Positions 1-9,228 of a stretch of 37,408 bases of DNA are shown here, piece after piece. Source of the stretch: an uncultured Saprospiraceae bacterium (GTDB lineage: Bacteria > Bacteroidota > Bacteroidia > Chitinophagales > Saprospiraceae); the NCBI GenBank assembly GCA_905480595.1, contig CAJQQY010000035.1:1-37408 (forward strand). The letters are read 5' to 3'. The translations under genes were made by a program, and so were the position numbers. The notes under the pieces were generated by a model. It did not search any database and was not told where the DNA came from. It saw only the letters and a list, made by a program, of their open reading frames with translations. Each line of letters begins with the position of its first letter. The stretch's first letter is position 1.

Positions 1-1
1 T

Positions 2-1453
2 TGGTGGGGATATGATAATATGTGGAAGATCAATTATTCGCTTGAGAACATTGAAGGGCTAGGGACAGATGTACTAACACAAGAAGAACGAGATAATAGA
101 TTGGGAGAACTTCATTTCATGAGAGCATTTAGCTATTTCACAATGGCAAGAAGGTATGGAGGAGTTCCAATTATTTTGGTTCCGCAAGATCCGGAGACAA
201 CACCTGAAGCCGAATACTTTCCAGCTAGAAATACCGAAAAAGAAGTGTATGATCAAGTTTTGGAAGATTTGCAAAAGGCATTTGATTTACTTCCAGATCG
301 ATGGACTGGTCAGAAAGGAAGAGCTGGAAAATGGGCTGCAAAAGCACTAGAGTCTAGAGCTGCTTTATATGCAGGAAGTATCGCGAAATATGGTACCGTT
401 GAATTAAATGGTTTAGTAGGAATACCTTCAAGTGATGCAAATGATTACTATCAAATATCATTGGATGCTTCTAATAAAATCATCAATGAAAGTGGACATA
501 GTTTATTTAATCAATATCCTGATCCATCGACAAATTACTACCGACTGTTTATTGATGAAACAGAGGACGAAACCATCTTTATGAAAGTATGGCTTCCATT
601 CGAAAAAGGGCATTCTTATGATTTGAGAAATACACCTTATAGTTATCGAGTTGATTGGGGATCAAGTATGTCTCCATCAAAGCAATTGATGGATAGTTAT
701 GAAATGGTGAGCACCGGTATGTTGCCTTCAGAAGCAGGTTCAGATTATGATCCTGAAAATCCTTTTGAAGGAAGAGACCCAAGATTTAAAGGGACGCTAT
801 TAACTAATAATGATATATTCCAAGGTTCAGGAATTGAGACTTGGTATGCTACAGAAAGAGATGGAGAGATTGATACAAATACTGGAACTGGAATTGGAAA
901 AGATGGAATGGGAATTCACCCTGATGCTACTAAAACAGGTACCTATGTTAGAAAATATTTAGCAGACGGACCAAGTCCTCTTTTGGTTCAGCAGTACTAT
1001 TCAGGTCAAGATTGTATTCTTTTTAGATTAGGAGAAACATATTTGAATGCAGCAGAAGCAGCTTATGAATTAGGTATGGAAGATAGTGCAAGAGACTACA
1101 TTGAACCTATTCGAACGAGAGCTGGGTTGACTGAAAATCTCCGCCTAGAATCTTACTCTGGAACTGAACTTCGAGATCGATTAAGAAATGAAAGAAAAAT
1201 TGAAATGGCTTTCGAAGATCAACGCTACTGGGATGTAAGAAGATGGCGAATCGCAGAGGATGCATTGAGTGTTCAAATTGAGGGAATCAGATCTCTTCGT
1301 CATATTGACAACGCTGGAGCAGAAACTTTTACTTACGAAGTGATTCAGGCGGAATCTCAAAAAATGAATTTTTATCCGAGACATTATTATCTACCAATCG
1401 GTCAAGATAGAGTTAATAATAACCCAAAACTAGTTGAGAATCCTGGATATTAA
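2..1453 (+). CDS. SusD/RagB-family glycan-binding outer membrane lipoprotein (5' partial)
   Basis: This is the C-terminal part of a SusD-like protein. The frame is open to the left edge, so the first in-frame ATG at 20 is internal and the signal peptide and lipobox lie outside the window. The SusD signature is clear near the left edge: a helix with GELHFMRAFSYF followed by RRYGGVPII, which is the TPR-like region of the family. Near the C-terminus come RNERKIEMAFEDQRYWDVRRW and a closing YYLPIGQDRVNNNP, both typical SusD endings. SusD proteins cap a SusC TonB-dependent transporter and capture oligosaccharides at the cell surface. The glucanase genes that follow suggest a beta-glucan (laminarin-type) ligand; that is inference from context. 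The matching susC gene should lie immediately upstream. Confidence 0.95.
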   Translation, partial: WWGYDNMWKINYSLENIEGLGTDVLTQEERDNRLGELHFMRAFSYFTMARRYGGVPIILVPQDPETTPEAEYFPARNTEKEVYDQVLEDLQKAFDLLPDRWTGQKGRAGKWAAKALESRAALYAGSIAKYGTVELNGLVGIPSSDANDYYQISLDASNKIINESGHSLFNQYPDPSTNYYRLFIDETEDETIFMKVWLPFEKGHSYDLRNTPYSYRVDWGSSMSPSKQLMDSYEMVSTGMLPSEAGSDYDPENPFEGRDPRFKGTLLTNNDIFQGSGIETWYATERDGEIDTNTGTGIGKDGMGIHPDATKTGTYVRKYLADGPSPLLVQQYYSGQDCILFRLGETYLNAAEAAYELGMEDSARDYIEPIRTRAGLTENLRLESYSGTELRDRLRNERKIEMAFEDQRYWDVRRWRIAEDALSVQIEGIRSLRHIDNAGAETFTYEVIQAESQKMNFYPRHYYLPIGQDRVNNNPKLVENPGY

Positions 1454-1462
1454 ATTTGAATT

Positions 1463-1495
1463 AAGTATCGGATACCTTCAAGGTATCCGATACTT
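1463..1495 (+). terminator. Perfect 14-bp hairpin after the SusD gene
   Basis: AAGTATCGGATACC, a five-base loop TTCAA and GGTATCCGATACTT form a perfect inverted repeat 10 bases after the SusD stop codon. No T-tract follows, so it may be a leaky terminator or an mRNA 3'-stabilising hairpin that sets SusC/SusD expression above that of the downstream genes. The structure is seen directly; the role is inferred. Confidence 0.6.
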
Positions 1496-1542
1496 GGACT
1501 CTCGAAAAACCTAATTATAAAATTTTCAAAAAGAAAAATATC

Positions 1543-2373
1543 ATGAAAAATATAAAATTTCCTATTCAATTATTGATGTGTTTTTTTCTTCTAAGCCTAG
1601 TCGCTTGTAACGAAGAAGAAGAAACTCCTTTAGCCCCGACTGCAGCAGATGTGAAATTTTCTTATACGGTTGATCCAGATAATGCAAACAATATAATTTT
1701 TACTGGAGAATCAAATTTGGATACATGGTTCACCCATTGGAATTTCGGAGACAATACTTCCGCTGAAGGTTTTCAAGCCGAGAAATTATTTTATCAAAAA
1801 GGAGATTACGAAGTAACCTTTAAAATATTTACTGAAGGGGGAACTGCGGAAGCGACTCAAATTATATCAATTGCTGAAGATATTGCAGGTGGTAATTTAG
1901 TAGAAAACGGAGAACTTGATGATGATTCTTCTTGGACAGTTTTATCTATTGCAGGAGGAGTCGATCTTACCTTTCAAGCTGGAACAGCTATCTGGACAGG
2001 AGGAAGCTGGGGACAGATGGGAATTTATCAAGCGATGGAGGTAGAGGCAAACACCACTTATCAAATTCAAATGGATGTTGCAGGAAGCGGAATGTCAGAT
2101 TGTTGGTTTGAAGTTTATGTTGGAACCGTTGTCCCAATGGATGGTGTAGATTACACAGACGGAGGAATAAAATTAGGATTAAATACATGGGATGGATGTG
2201 GAAGTGACCCTTTTAATGGGCCATTAACAGCGCTTACTTGTAGCAATGGAGGAGGAGATGGAACATTCGAATTTTCAACAGACGTAACTGCCTATTTAGT
2301 TATTCGAAGTGGAGGAAACAACTTAGGAGATGATGGGGTAACTGTAGACAATATTACAGTACGAGAGCTTTAG
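1543..2373 (+). CDS. PKD-domain lipoprotein, probable surface glycan-binding protein
   Basis: This is a 276-residue lipoprotein with a lipobox ending LVAC (Cys22) followed by an acidic EEEE stretch, which in Bacteroidota is compatible with surface export. Residues about 33-110 form a PKD-type beta-sandwich with the hallmark WNFGD motif. Residues about 115-276 begin NLVENGELDDDSSW and look like a CBM4/9-type jelly roll, a pattern found in carbohydrate-binding modules. It lies between a SusD-like gene and the glucanases, the usual place for a SusE/SusF-like surface glycan-binding protein. No catalytic motif is seen. Binding to beta-glucan is inferred from position only. It is separated from SusD by a hairpin and from the next gene by 44 bases, so it probably shares a transcript with the gene after it. 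Confidence 0.8.
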   Translation: MKNIKFPIQLLMCFFLLSLVACNEEEETPLAPTAADVKFSYTVDPDNANNIIFTGESNLDTWFTHWNFGDNTSAEGFQAEKLFYQKGDYEVTFKIFTEGGTAEATQIISIAEDIAGGNLVENGELDDDSSWTVLSIAGGVDLTFQAGTAIWTGGSWGQMGIYQAMEVEANTTYQIQMDVAGSGMSDCWFEVYVGTVVPMDGVDYTDGGIKLGLNTWDGCGSDPFNGPLTALTCSNGGGDGTFEFSTDVTAYLVIRSGGNNLGDDGVTVDNITVREL

Positions 2374-2417
2374 ATCTTTTTAATAGAAATATTTATTAAT
2401 CAATTTAAAATTATATT

Positions 2418-3812
2418 ATGAAACAGAAAATTTTACCTCTTTTAATTTTTGTATTTACTATTTCTAGTGTTATTGCACAAGTCAATATTACTTTCGAAGT
2501 GAATACAGCAACAATTCCTAGTGTAGATGCGGCTGGTTTATTTTTAGCTGGAGGAACAGGTTTTGGGGTTCCAGGAGATAATCCAATGGTTGATTCAGAT
2601 GGTGATGGTATTTATACTGTAACGCTTCAAAGAGATCAGGGCTTTTCGAGCCATTATACTTTCTTAAATGGAAATTGTGCTGATTGGACTTGCAAAGAAA
2701 ATTTAGGAAATCTTCCATGTGGTGACCCTAATAATTTTGACGATCGGTTTTTACCTGCGGTAATGTCAGACACTACAATTCTAGCTTGCTTTGGAACTTG
2801 TGATGACGATGGTAGTTGTACCATCGTGACTGATTCAGTTGACATTACTTTTGAATTAAATACAGCAACTATTCCCACTATTGATCCAGCAGGAATTTTT
2901 ATAGCAGGAGGAAGTGGTTTTGGAAACCCAGGAGACAATCCTCTAGTTGATCCAGATGGAGACGGAATTTACACAACTACAATTTCAAAACCTATGGGCT
3001 TTACGAGTAACTATATTTTTTTAAATGGTAATTGTTCTGATTATAACTGTAAAGAAAACTTGGCTGGTCTACCATGTGCTGATCCGAATAATTTCAATGA
3101 TAGATTATTACCTCCGGTTATGTCAGACACCACAATTTTAGCTTGTTTTGGAACATGTGATGATGATGGCTCTTGTACTATCGTAACTGATTCTATAGAG
3201 ATTACTTTTCAACTAAATACCTCATCTATTACGGTAGATCCAGCTGGAGTTTTTATCGCAGGTGGAGGAAATTTTGGAGCTCCTGGTGATAATCCAATGG
3301 TTGATCCAGATGGAGACGGGATTTACACATTTACAACAAAAAGACCTGTCGGGTTTGTTAGCTTTTATACTTTTGCCAATGGAAACTGTCCTGACTTTAG
3401 TTGTAAGGAAGACATTTCTGGGCAAGCTTGCGCTGACCCTAATAATTTTGATGATCGTTTTTTCCCTGGTGCAATTGCGGATACTACTATTTTGGCTTGT
3501 TTCGGAAATTGTGTGGATGATGGTTCATGTGATGAGGTAAGTATTAGTGGATTAGAAATTGATAAAAATTTATTTTCCATTAGACCAACGATAGTTAATG
3601 ATTATATAAATTTAACTTTTGGCGAAAATAATCTTTACCAAGAGAAACAAATGGTCATTATGAATTCAGTAGGACAAATTTTCCAAATTACTGAATTTCA
3701 GAATAATGATAGCTACCGAATTAATACTGAGCAATACCCAAGTGGTATTTACTTCATGACAATTAAAACGAATAACAAAATGTTGACAAAGAGATTTGTG
3801 GTACAGAAATAA
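2418..3812 (+). CDS. Secreted three-repeat binding protein with T9SS sorting domain
   Basis: This is a 464-residue protein with a Sec signal peptide ending SSVIAQ. Three tandem repeats of 119 residues follow, beginning near residues 22, 141 and 260. Each starts V(N/D)ITFxxNT-like, contains AGxFxAGGxxFGxPGDNPxVDxDGDGIYT and ends with a conserved Cys-rich tail (LACFGTCDDDGSC). The VTFxVD...AGxFxAG...DxDGDGIY pattern resembles beta-sandwich starch-binding-like or CBM20/48-like modules; DxDGDG may bind calcium. From about residue 378 there is a type A T9SS C-terminal domain with PSGIYFMTI and a basic end, so export should be through the type IX system. The position inside a glucanase locus points to a polysaccharide-binding role. 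No enzyme motif is visible. Confidence 0.8.
   Translation: MKQKILPLLIFVFTISSVIAQVNITFEVNTATIPSVDAAGLFLAGGTGFGVPGDNPMVDSDGDGIYTVTLQRDQGFSSHYTFLNGNCADWTCKENLGNLPCGDPNNFDDRFLPAVMSDTTILACFGTCDDDGSCTIVTDSVDITFELNTATIPTIDPAGIFIAGGSGFGNPGDNPLVDPDGDGIYTTTISKPMGFTSNYIFLNGNCSDYNCKENLAGLPCADPNNFNDRLLPPVMSDTTILACFGTCDDDGSCTIVTDSIEITFQLNTSSITVDPAGVFIAGGGNFGAPGDNPMVDPDGDGIYTFTTKRPVGFVSFYTFANGNCPDFSCKEDISGQACADPNNFDDRFFPGAIADTTILACFGNCVDDGSCDEVSISGLEIDKNLFSIRPTIVNDYINLTFGENNLYQEKQMVIMNSVGQIFQITEFQNNDSYRINTEQYPSGIYFMTIKTNNKMLTKRFVVQK
2481..3537 (+). repeat. Three tandem 357-nt intragenic repeats
   Basis: Units start at 2481, 2838 and 3195. The spacing is exactly 357 nt (119 codons) both times, with no length drift. 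Protein similarity between units is high, including GDNPMVD-type and DPNNFDDRF-type blocks and the six-or-more Cys pattern. This suggests fairly recent duplication or gene conversion within the binding protein. Confidence 0.9.
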
Positions 3813-3819
3813 TTAGTTG

Positions 3820-3858
3820 AAACCTGAATCATCAATCTTTGGTTGATGATTCAGGTTT
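3820..3858 (+). terminator. 18-bp hairpin after the three-repeat protein
   Basis: AAACCTGAATCATCAATC, loop TTT and GGTTGATGATTCAGGTTT form a near-perfect stem with one G-T pair. It lies eight bases after the stop codon. The following sequence is only weakly T-rich, so it could terminate, attenuate or stabilise. The gap of about 220 bases before the GH16 gene fits a new transcription start there, but I found no match to the TAnnTTTG consensus in that gap. Confidence 0.7.
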
Positions 3859-4034
3859 AAGTATTATGAGTATACATTGAAAATACCTATTTGAAAAGTT
3901 CAAGTTTTACCTAATCAAATTTATAGAGAACTTTCTCAATTTCGGTTTGTCTTAATAAGGATGACATGTAATTCATCTTTTTATAAATATCAATATTATA
4001 GATTCTATTAAATCACTATCACAAACAAAACAAA

Positions 4035-6434
4035 ATGTATATTCAAAAAATTAACATGAGTTTAAAGGCAATTATCTTAATAGTAATATTAAGCTTAATT
4101 CAAACTTCTTCTTTCGGACAAATCTTTATTGAGGCTGAAGATTATGACAACATGTTTGGTGTCGAAATTGAAAATACACTTGATATTGGAGGAGGATTAA
4201 ATTTGGGATACATAAATAGTAATGATTGGTTGGAGTATGAAATTGATATTCCAATGGCTGGGGATTATATTTTTAGTTTTCGAACGGCAAGTTTAAATGG
4301 GGGAGGAGATGTAAATATTTCTAGCCAAGGAACTGAAGTAGGAACGGTAAGTATTCCAGCTACCGGCGACTGGCAAAATTGGGAAACTATGGAAGGAACA
4401 GGAATACCTCTTAGCGAAGGTTTACAAACGATCAGATTAACCGCAGTAAGCGGAGGTTTTAATATCAATTGGATTGAAATAAAATTGTCCAACCCTGTCG
4501 ACTCTGACCTACCAACAATGCCAAATATCCTTTCAAGTGAAGCGGATGTTCATTCGATAAAATTAACTTGGAATGAATCAACTGATGCTACTTCAACAAT
4601 CACCGGCTATAAAATTTACAATGGTAATGATTTATTGGCTTATGCTCAGGATACGAGTTTTAGTTTGACAAAATTAGCTCCTGAAACTGAATTTAATCTA
4701 AATATCAGAGCTGCTGATTTAGCAGGCAATCAATCTGATCCTGGAACATTGACCATTTCAACTACTCCCATTGAATGGGATATAGTTTGGTCTGATGAAT
4801 TCGATGGAACGGAAGTAGATTTAAGTAAATGGAATTTTCAAGTTGGAGGTCATGGATGGGGAAATGGGGAATCTCAATTTTATACGGATGGAGATAATTC
4901 TTTTATTGAAAATGGTTGTTTAGTCATTGAAGCACGACAGGAATCGGTAGGAAGTAATCCGTACACTTCATCTCGAATGAACAATGCCAACAAAGGAGAT
5001 TTTTTATACGGAAGAATCGAAGTAAGAGCGAAGTTGCCAAGTACCGGTGGAACATGGCCAGCTATCTGGACATTACCAACAGATTGGATTTATGGTAACT
5101 GGCCAGCTGCTGGTGAAATGGATATCATGGAGCATACTGGTAATAACTTGAATTATGTTTTTGGAACGATACATACCGGAGCGTATAATCATCAAGATGG
5201 AACACAATTAGGTGGTGGTGTACTATTGGATGATGTTGTTAATACATTTCATACTTACACTTTAGAGTGGTACCCTGATCATTTGGATTGGTATTATGAT
5301 GATCAAATTATTTTCACTTATGAAAATGAATATAAATCATTTGAAGAGTGGCCATTTGATACACCTCATCACCTTTTGTTAAATATTGCAGTTGGAGGTG
5401 GCCTTGGTGGAACCATCGATCAAAATGGAGTTTGGCCACAACAGATGAAAGTTGATTATGTAAGAATTTATGATTTTGAATTAGGAGTAGGAGATACGAT
5501 TGCTCCAAGTACTCCAACTAATTTAGCAGCAGCAGTTTCAGGAGTTGTGGTTGACCTTTCATGGCAAACTTCGATTGATGATCAGTATGTAGAGAAATAT
5601 TTTATTTATCAAGACAATGAGTTGATTGACTCTGTTTCAGGAACCATTCATACAGTCAATTTTTTAAGTCCATTGACTGAATATACTTTCGGAGTTCAAG
5701 CAAGAGATTTTGGAGGGAATTATTCTGATACAGTAACTACGACTGCAATAACAGAAGATATTGAACCAATTCTGATCCCAGGCAGATTTGAGGCTGAAGA
5801 TTATTTAAATATGCAAGGTATGGAATCCGAAACTTGTACAGACATTGGAGGAGGATTAAATATGGGATTCATAGACGCAGGTGATTGGTTGGAATATTAC
5901 GTTGATGTAGCTAGTGACGGAGAATATTTTTTAACGACTCGAGCTGCCTCTGACTCACAAGTTGGAAATTTTGAATTATTAGACGAAGACGGAAATGTTT
6001 TAGTTACTGAACAAACACCTTTTACCGGTGGATGGCAAAATTGGGAGTCAATAGTTTCAAATGGATTTAATTTAAATGCTGGCGTTCAACGGATTCAAAT
6101 TAGAGCGCTTTCAAAAGAATTTAATTTGAATTGGTTTGCCATATCCACAGATCCAAATGAATACATTACCTCAACAAAATATTTAGAAAAAAAAGCTGAA
6201 GTAATTTATCCCAATCCTTTCGATGGGGAAGAATTATTTGTCAAGCTAAATGAAAATATTTCATCGGTGGAAATTCGAATCCACACTATTGATGGTAAAG
6301 TTTCCTTTCAAAAAGAGTATCAAAATGTCAATGATCAGATTGTTATTGATGATTTAAACTTAAAAGCTGGGTTATACATTTTGACCATAACAGGGGAAGG
6401 ATTTTCTTCTCATCATAAATTACTCTCTAAATAA
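4035..6434 (+). CDS. GH16 endo-beta-1,3-glucanase (laminarinase), CBM6-FnIII-GH16-FnIII-CBM6-T9SS
   Basis: This is a 799-residue secreted multi-domain enzyme. After a signal peptide ending near SSFGQ come a CBM6 module (about 30-152, IFIEAEDYDN and GDWQNWE), a fibronectin type III domain (about 160-245), the GH16 catalytic domain (about 248-485), a second FnIII (about 490-575), a second CBM6 (about 580-715) and a T9SS sorting domain (about 720-799). The GH16 motif GEMDIMEHTG gives E361 as nucleophile, D363, and E366 as acid/base. The ExDxxE spacing is the laminarinase-type one, cutting internal beta-1,3-glucan bonds. A second start at 4056 (MSLKAII) would give a more typical signal peptide. 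The GH5 gene follows after 28 bases, so the two are probably cotranscribed. Substrate is inferred from family and neighbours. Confidence 0.92.
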   Translation: MYIQKINMSLKAIILIVILSLIQTSSFGQIFIEAEDYDNMFGVEIENTLDIGGGLNLGYINSNDWLEYEIDIPMAGDYIFSFRTASLNGGGDVNISSQGTEVGTVSIPATGDWQNWETMEGTGIPLSEGLQTIRLTAVSGGFNINWIEIKLSNPVDSDLPTMPNILSSEADVHSIKLTWNESTDATSTITGYKIYNGNDLLAYAQDTSFSLTKLAPETEFNLNIRAADLAGNQSDPGTLTISTTPIEWDIVWSDEFDGTEVDLSKWNFQVGGHGWGNGESQFYTDGDNSFIENGCLVIEARQESVGSNPYTSSRMNNANKGDFLYGRIEVRAKLPSTGGTWPAIWTLPTDWIYGNWPAAGEMDIMEHTGNNLNYVFGTIHTGAYNHQDGTQLGGGVLLDDVVNTFHTYTLEWYPDHLDWYYDDQIIFTYENEYKSFEEWPFDTPHHLLLNIAVGGGLGGTIDQNGVWPQQMKVDYVRIYDFELGVGDTIAPSTPTNLAAAVSGVVVDLSWQTSIDDQYVEKYFIYQDNELIDSVSGTIHTVNFLSPLTEYTFGVQARDFGGNYSDTVTTTAITEDIEPILIPGRFEAEDYLNMQGMESETCTDIGGGLNMGFIDAGDWLEYYVDVASDGEYFLTTRAASDSQVGNFELLDEDGNVLVTEQTPFTGGWQNWESIVSNGFNLNAGVQRIQIRALSKEFNLNWFAISTDPNEYITSTKYLEKKAEVIYPNPFDGEELFVKLNENISSVEIRIHTIDGKVSFQKEYQNVNDQIVIDDLNLKAGLYILTITGEGFSSHHKLLSK

Positions 6435-6462
6435 TTTTTTGACTAAATAAAATATTAAATTA

Positions 6463-9201
6463 ATGTGGGTTAAAAATAATAAGATATACCTATGCCAAAT
6501 TTTAATTTTTATGACTTTCCATTTCAATGCTCATGCGCAGCATTTTTTAAGCACAAATGGAAAAGCAATTGTTAATGAAAACCAAGATACCATTTTGTTA
6601 AGAGGAATGGGATTAGGAGGTTGGATGGTGCAAGAAGGTTATATGTTGCAAACTGCAGGATTCGCAAATCCGCAACATCAAATCAGAGCTACTATTCAAG
6701 AACTTATAGGAGAGGCAGATACTGAATTATTTTATGAAGCTTGGTTGGCCAATCATATGAGAGAGGCAGATATTGATTCTTTAAAAGCATGGGGGTTTAA
6801 TTCAGTTCGTTTGCCGATGCACTATAACTTGTTCACTTTACCTATTGAAGAAGAACCTGTTCAGGGTGAGCAAACTTGGTTGACCAAAGGATTTGAATTG
6901 ACAGATAGTTTGATTTCTTGGTGTAAGAAAAACGAAATGTATGTGGTTCTAGATTTACATGCAGCTCCTGGAGGTCAAGGAATGGATGCAGCAATTTCGG
7001 ATTATGACCCAACTAAACCTTCACTTTGGGAAAGTGAAGATAATCGAGATAAAATGGTGGCGCTTTGGAAAAGAATAGCCGAAAGGTATGCCGATGAACA
7101 ATGGGTAGCAGGTTATGATTTACTCAATGAAGTAAATTGGGATTTACCAGGTGGAGTAGCATTAAGAAATTTATATGAAGAAGCAACCGATAGTATTCGG
7201 AGTGTTGATCCGGACCACATTATTTTTATTGAGGGCAACTGGTTTGCTAATGACTTCACAGGATTAACGCCACCTTGGGATGACAATTTGGTATATTCTC
7301 CTCATAAGTATTGGTCGGTAAATGATCAAGCATCTATACAATGGGTTTTAGATTTAAGAAATACTTACAATGTACCATTGTATTTAGGAGAAACTGGAGA
7401 AAATTCCAATGTTTGGTTTAGAGATGCCGTTCGATTATATGAAGATAATGATATGGGCTGGGCTTGGTGGCCTTTGAAAAAAGTGGAGGCTGTAGCTGGG
7501 CCTTTATCTATTACAAAAAATGATGGCTATGAGACCTTACTAGATTATTGGAGTAATGGTGGAACTACTCCTGATACTCTTTTCTCGAAAACAGCCTTAA
7601 TGCAGTTGACAGAGGATTTAAAAGTTGAAAATTGTCGCTACCAAAAAGATGTGATTGATGCATTGTTCAGACAAGTCTATTCTGACGAAACTATACCTTA
7701 TGCTACTAACAATATTCCAGGGGTAGTCTTTGCTGCTGATTATGATATGGGCGTTGTGGGTGAAGCTTATCATGATAATGATCTAGCCAATTATTCGGTA
7801 ACAACAGGAGATTATACCGCTTGGAACAATGGATGGGCGTATCGAAATGATGGAGTTGATATTGAACGATGTTCTGACAATGTTAATTCTAACGGTTTTA
7901 ATGTTGGATTCTTAGATAATGGTGAATGGATGCAATATGAAGTGAACGTTGTGACCAGCGGAGTTTATGATATTCACGTAAGAGCAGCTTCAGGAGGTTC
8001 AGGAGGAAGAATGCATTTCGCTATGGGAGATGCTGATATTACACCAACTTCTTTTACTCCACCTACGGGTGATTGGCAAAATTGGGAAACTACCATTATC
8101 TCAAATGTTATCATAGATGAAAATGATACTAAACTAAAGTTCTTTGTAGATCAACCAGGATTTAATATTAGCAGCTTTGAATTTGTTGAAACAGGAGTTG
8201 ATATCACTTCCTTAGCTACCGATTTTGTGGCTGCAATTACCGTCGATGAATATAATATTCAAATGAACGCTAATAAATTTATCGCGAATCCATTGCCAGC
8301 GTCTCCTAGTGATTTTGAGATTTTTGTAGATGGAAATAGTATTCCAATTACGGCAGTTACCGTTGATGCAGACAATCCAAGGATCATCAAATTCACAGTT
8401 GATTATATTTTAAAATCTACCGAAACCATAAAAATTTCCTATTCAGGAAATCAAGTATCGGCAACTGATGGAACTGCATTAAATACTTTTACTCTTGAAG
8501 ATGTTATAAATAACTTGGAGTTTGTTCATCAAATTCCCGGAAGAATTGAAGCAGAAGATTTTGATTTCCAATCTGGAGTAGTATTGGAAACTACAACCGA
8601 TGACGGTGGAGGGCAAAACATTGGTTTCCTTGACCCAGGGGATTATTTAGATTATGAAGTAAATGTAACTGTTGCAGGAACTTACGATGTTGATTACCGA
8701 ACCGCTGCAGAATTTGGCGGTGGACAAATAGAATTACAACTTATCGATAATGCTGGCAACGAAACTATTGTGGGCAACCCTAATTTCCCTGTGACAGGAG
8801 GTTGGCAAACATGGACCACAACTAGCGAACAAATACAATTACCGGTTGGTAGATATATTATGCGTATTCTGATTACTCAATCTCCATTTAATATGAACTG
8901 GGTTGAGTTTTCAATTCCTACGTCAACTAAAGATTTGCATAACAATTCATTTACGGAAGTAAAAATATATCCAAATCCTAGTGAAGACTTATTTAATATT
9001 CAAGCAAAATTAAATGAAACACAACAAGTTCAGCTAGACATTTTTAATGTGAATGGTGAATTAATTAATTCGAAAGATTTAGGAGAAAGATCAAATATTC
9101 AAGAGGAAATTTCTTTGGAAAATTACCTAAATGGATTCTATTTTTTATTGTTACGATTGGAAGATGGAACGACCTATTCGACTAAGTTAGTCAAGATTTA
9201 A
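6463..9201 (+). CDS. GH5-type beta-glucanase with two CBM6-like modules and T9SS domain
   Basis: This is a 912-residue secreted enzyme. A signal peptide ending NAHAQ is followed by a TIM-barrel GH5 domain (about 40-375). Visible motifs are LRGMGLGGWM, FNSVRLPMHY, VVLDLHAAPGGQ, the acid/base pair N222-E223 in YDLLNEVNW, and the probable nucleophile E310 in LYLGETGE. The LDLHAAPG motif recalls exo- and endo-beta-1,3- or 1,6-glucanases of GH5, but I do not assign a subfamily. A CBM6-like domain (about 425-575), an Ig-like domain resembling SwmB modules (about 577-680), a clear CBM6 (about 690-825, PGRIEAEDF) and a T9SS sorting domain (about 835-912) follow. It lies between the GH16 and GH3 genes with gaps under 30 bases, so it is probably in one operon with them. 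Confidence 0.88.
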   Translation: MWVKNNKIYLCQILIFMTFHFNAHAQHFLSTNGKAIVNENQDTILLRGMGLGGWMVQEGYMLQTAGFANPQHQIRATIQELIGEADTELFYEAWLANHMREADIDSLKAWGFNSVRLPMHYNLFTLPIEEEPVQGEQTWLTKGFELTDSLISWCKKNEMYVVLDLHAAPGGQGMDAAISDYDPTKPSLWESEDNRDKMVALWKRIAERYADEQWVAGYDLLNEVNWDLPGGVALRNLYEEATDSIRSVDPDHIIFIEGNWFANDFTGLTPPWDDNLVYSPHKYWSVNDQASIQWVLDLRNTYNVPLYLGETGENSNVWFRDAVRLYEDNDMGWAWWPLKKVEAVAGPLSITKNDGYETLLDYWSNGGTTPDTLFSKTALMQLTEDLKVENCRYQKDVIDALFRQVYSDETIPYATNNIPGVVFAADYDMGVVGEAYHDNDLANYSVTTGDYTAWNNGWAYRNDGVDIERCSDNVNSNGFNVGFLDNGEWMQYEVNVVTSGVYDIHVRAASGGSGGRMHFAMGDADITPTSFTPPTGDWQNWETTIISNVIIDENDTKLKFFVDQPGFNISSFEFVETGVDITSLATDFVAAITVDEYNIQMNANKFIANPLPASPSDFEIFVDGNSIPITAVTVDADNPRIIKFTVDYILKSTETIKISYSGNQVSATDGTALNTFTLEDVINNLEFVHQIPGRIEAEDFDFQSGVVLETTTDDGGGQNIGFLDPGDYLDYEVNVTVAGTYDVDYRTAAEFGGGQIELQLIDNAGNETIVGNPNFPVTGGWQTWTTTSEQIQLPVGRYIMRILITQSPFNMNWVEFSIPTSTKDLHNNSFTEVKIYPNPSEDLFNIQAKLNETQQVQLDIFNVNGELINSKDLGERSNIQEEISLENYLNGFYFLLLRLEDGTTYSTKLVKI

Positions 9202-9228
9202 AATTAGATTTAGGAAAGCAAAAGTAGA

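Noticed and set aside
20-22. ATG as true start of the SusD-like gene
   Set aside because: The frame is open to the left edge with protein-like residues before it (WWGYDN), and the first third of SusD is missing.
3262-3540. 92-codon plus-strand ORF overlapping the three-repeat protein
   Set aside because: It is a frame shadow of the third repeat, with an unnatural hydrophobic composition.
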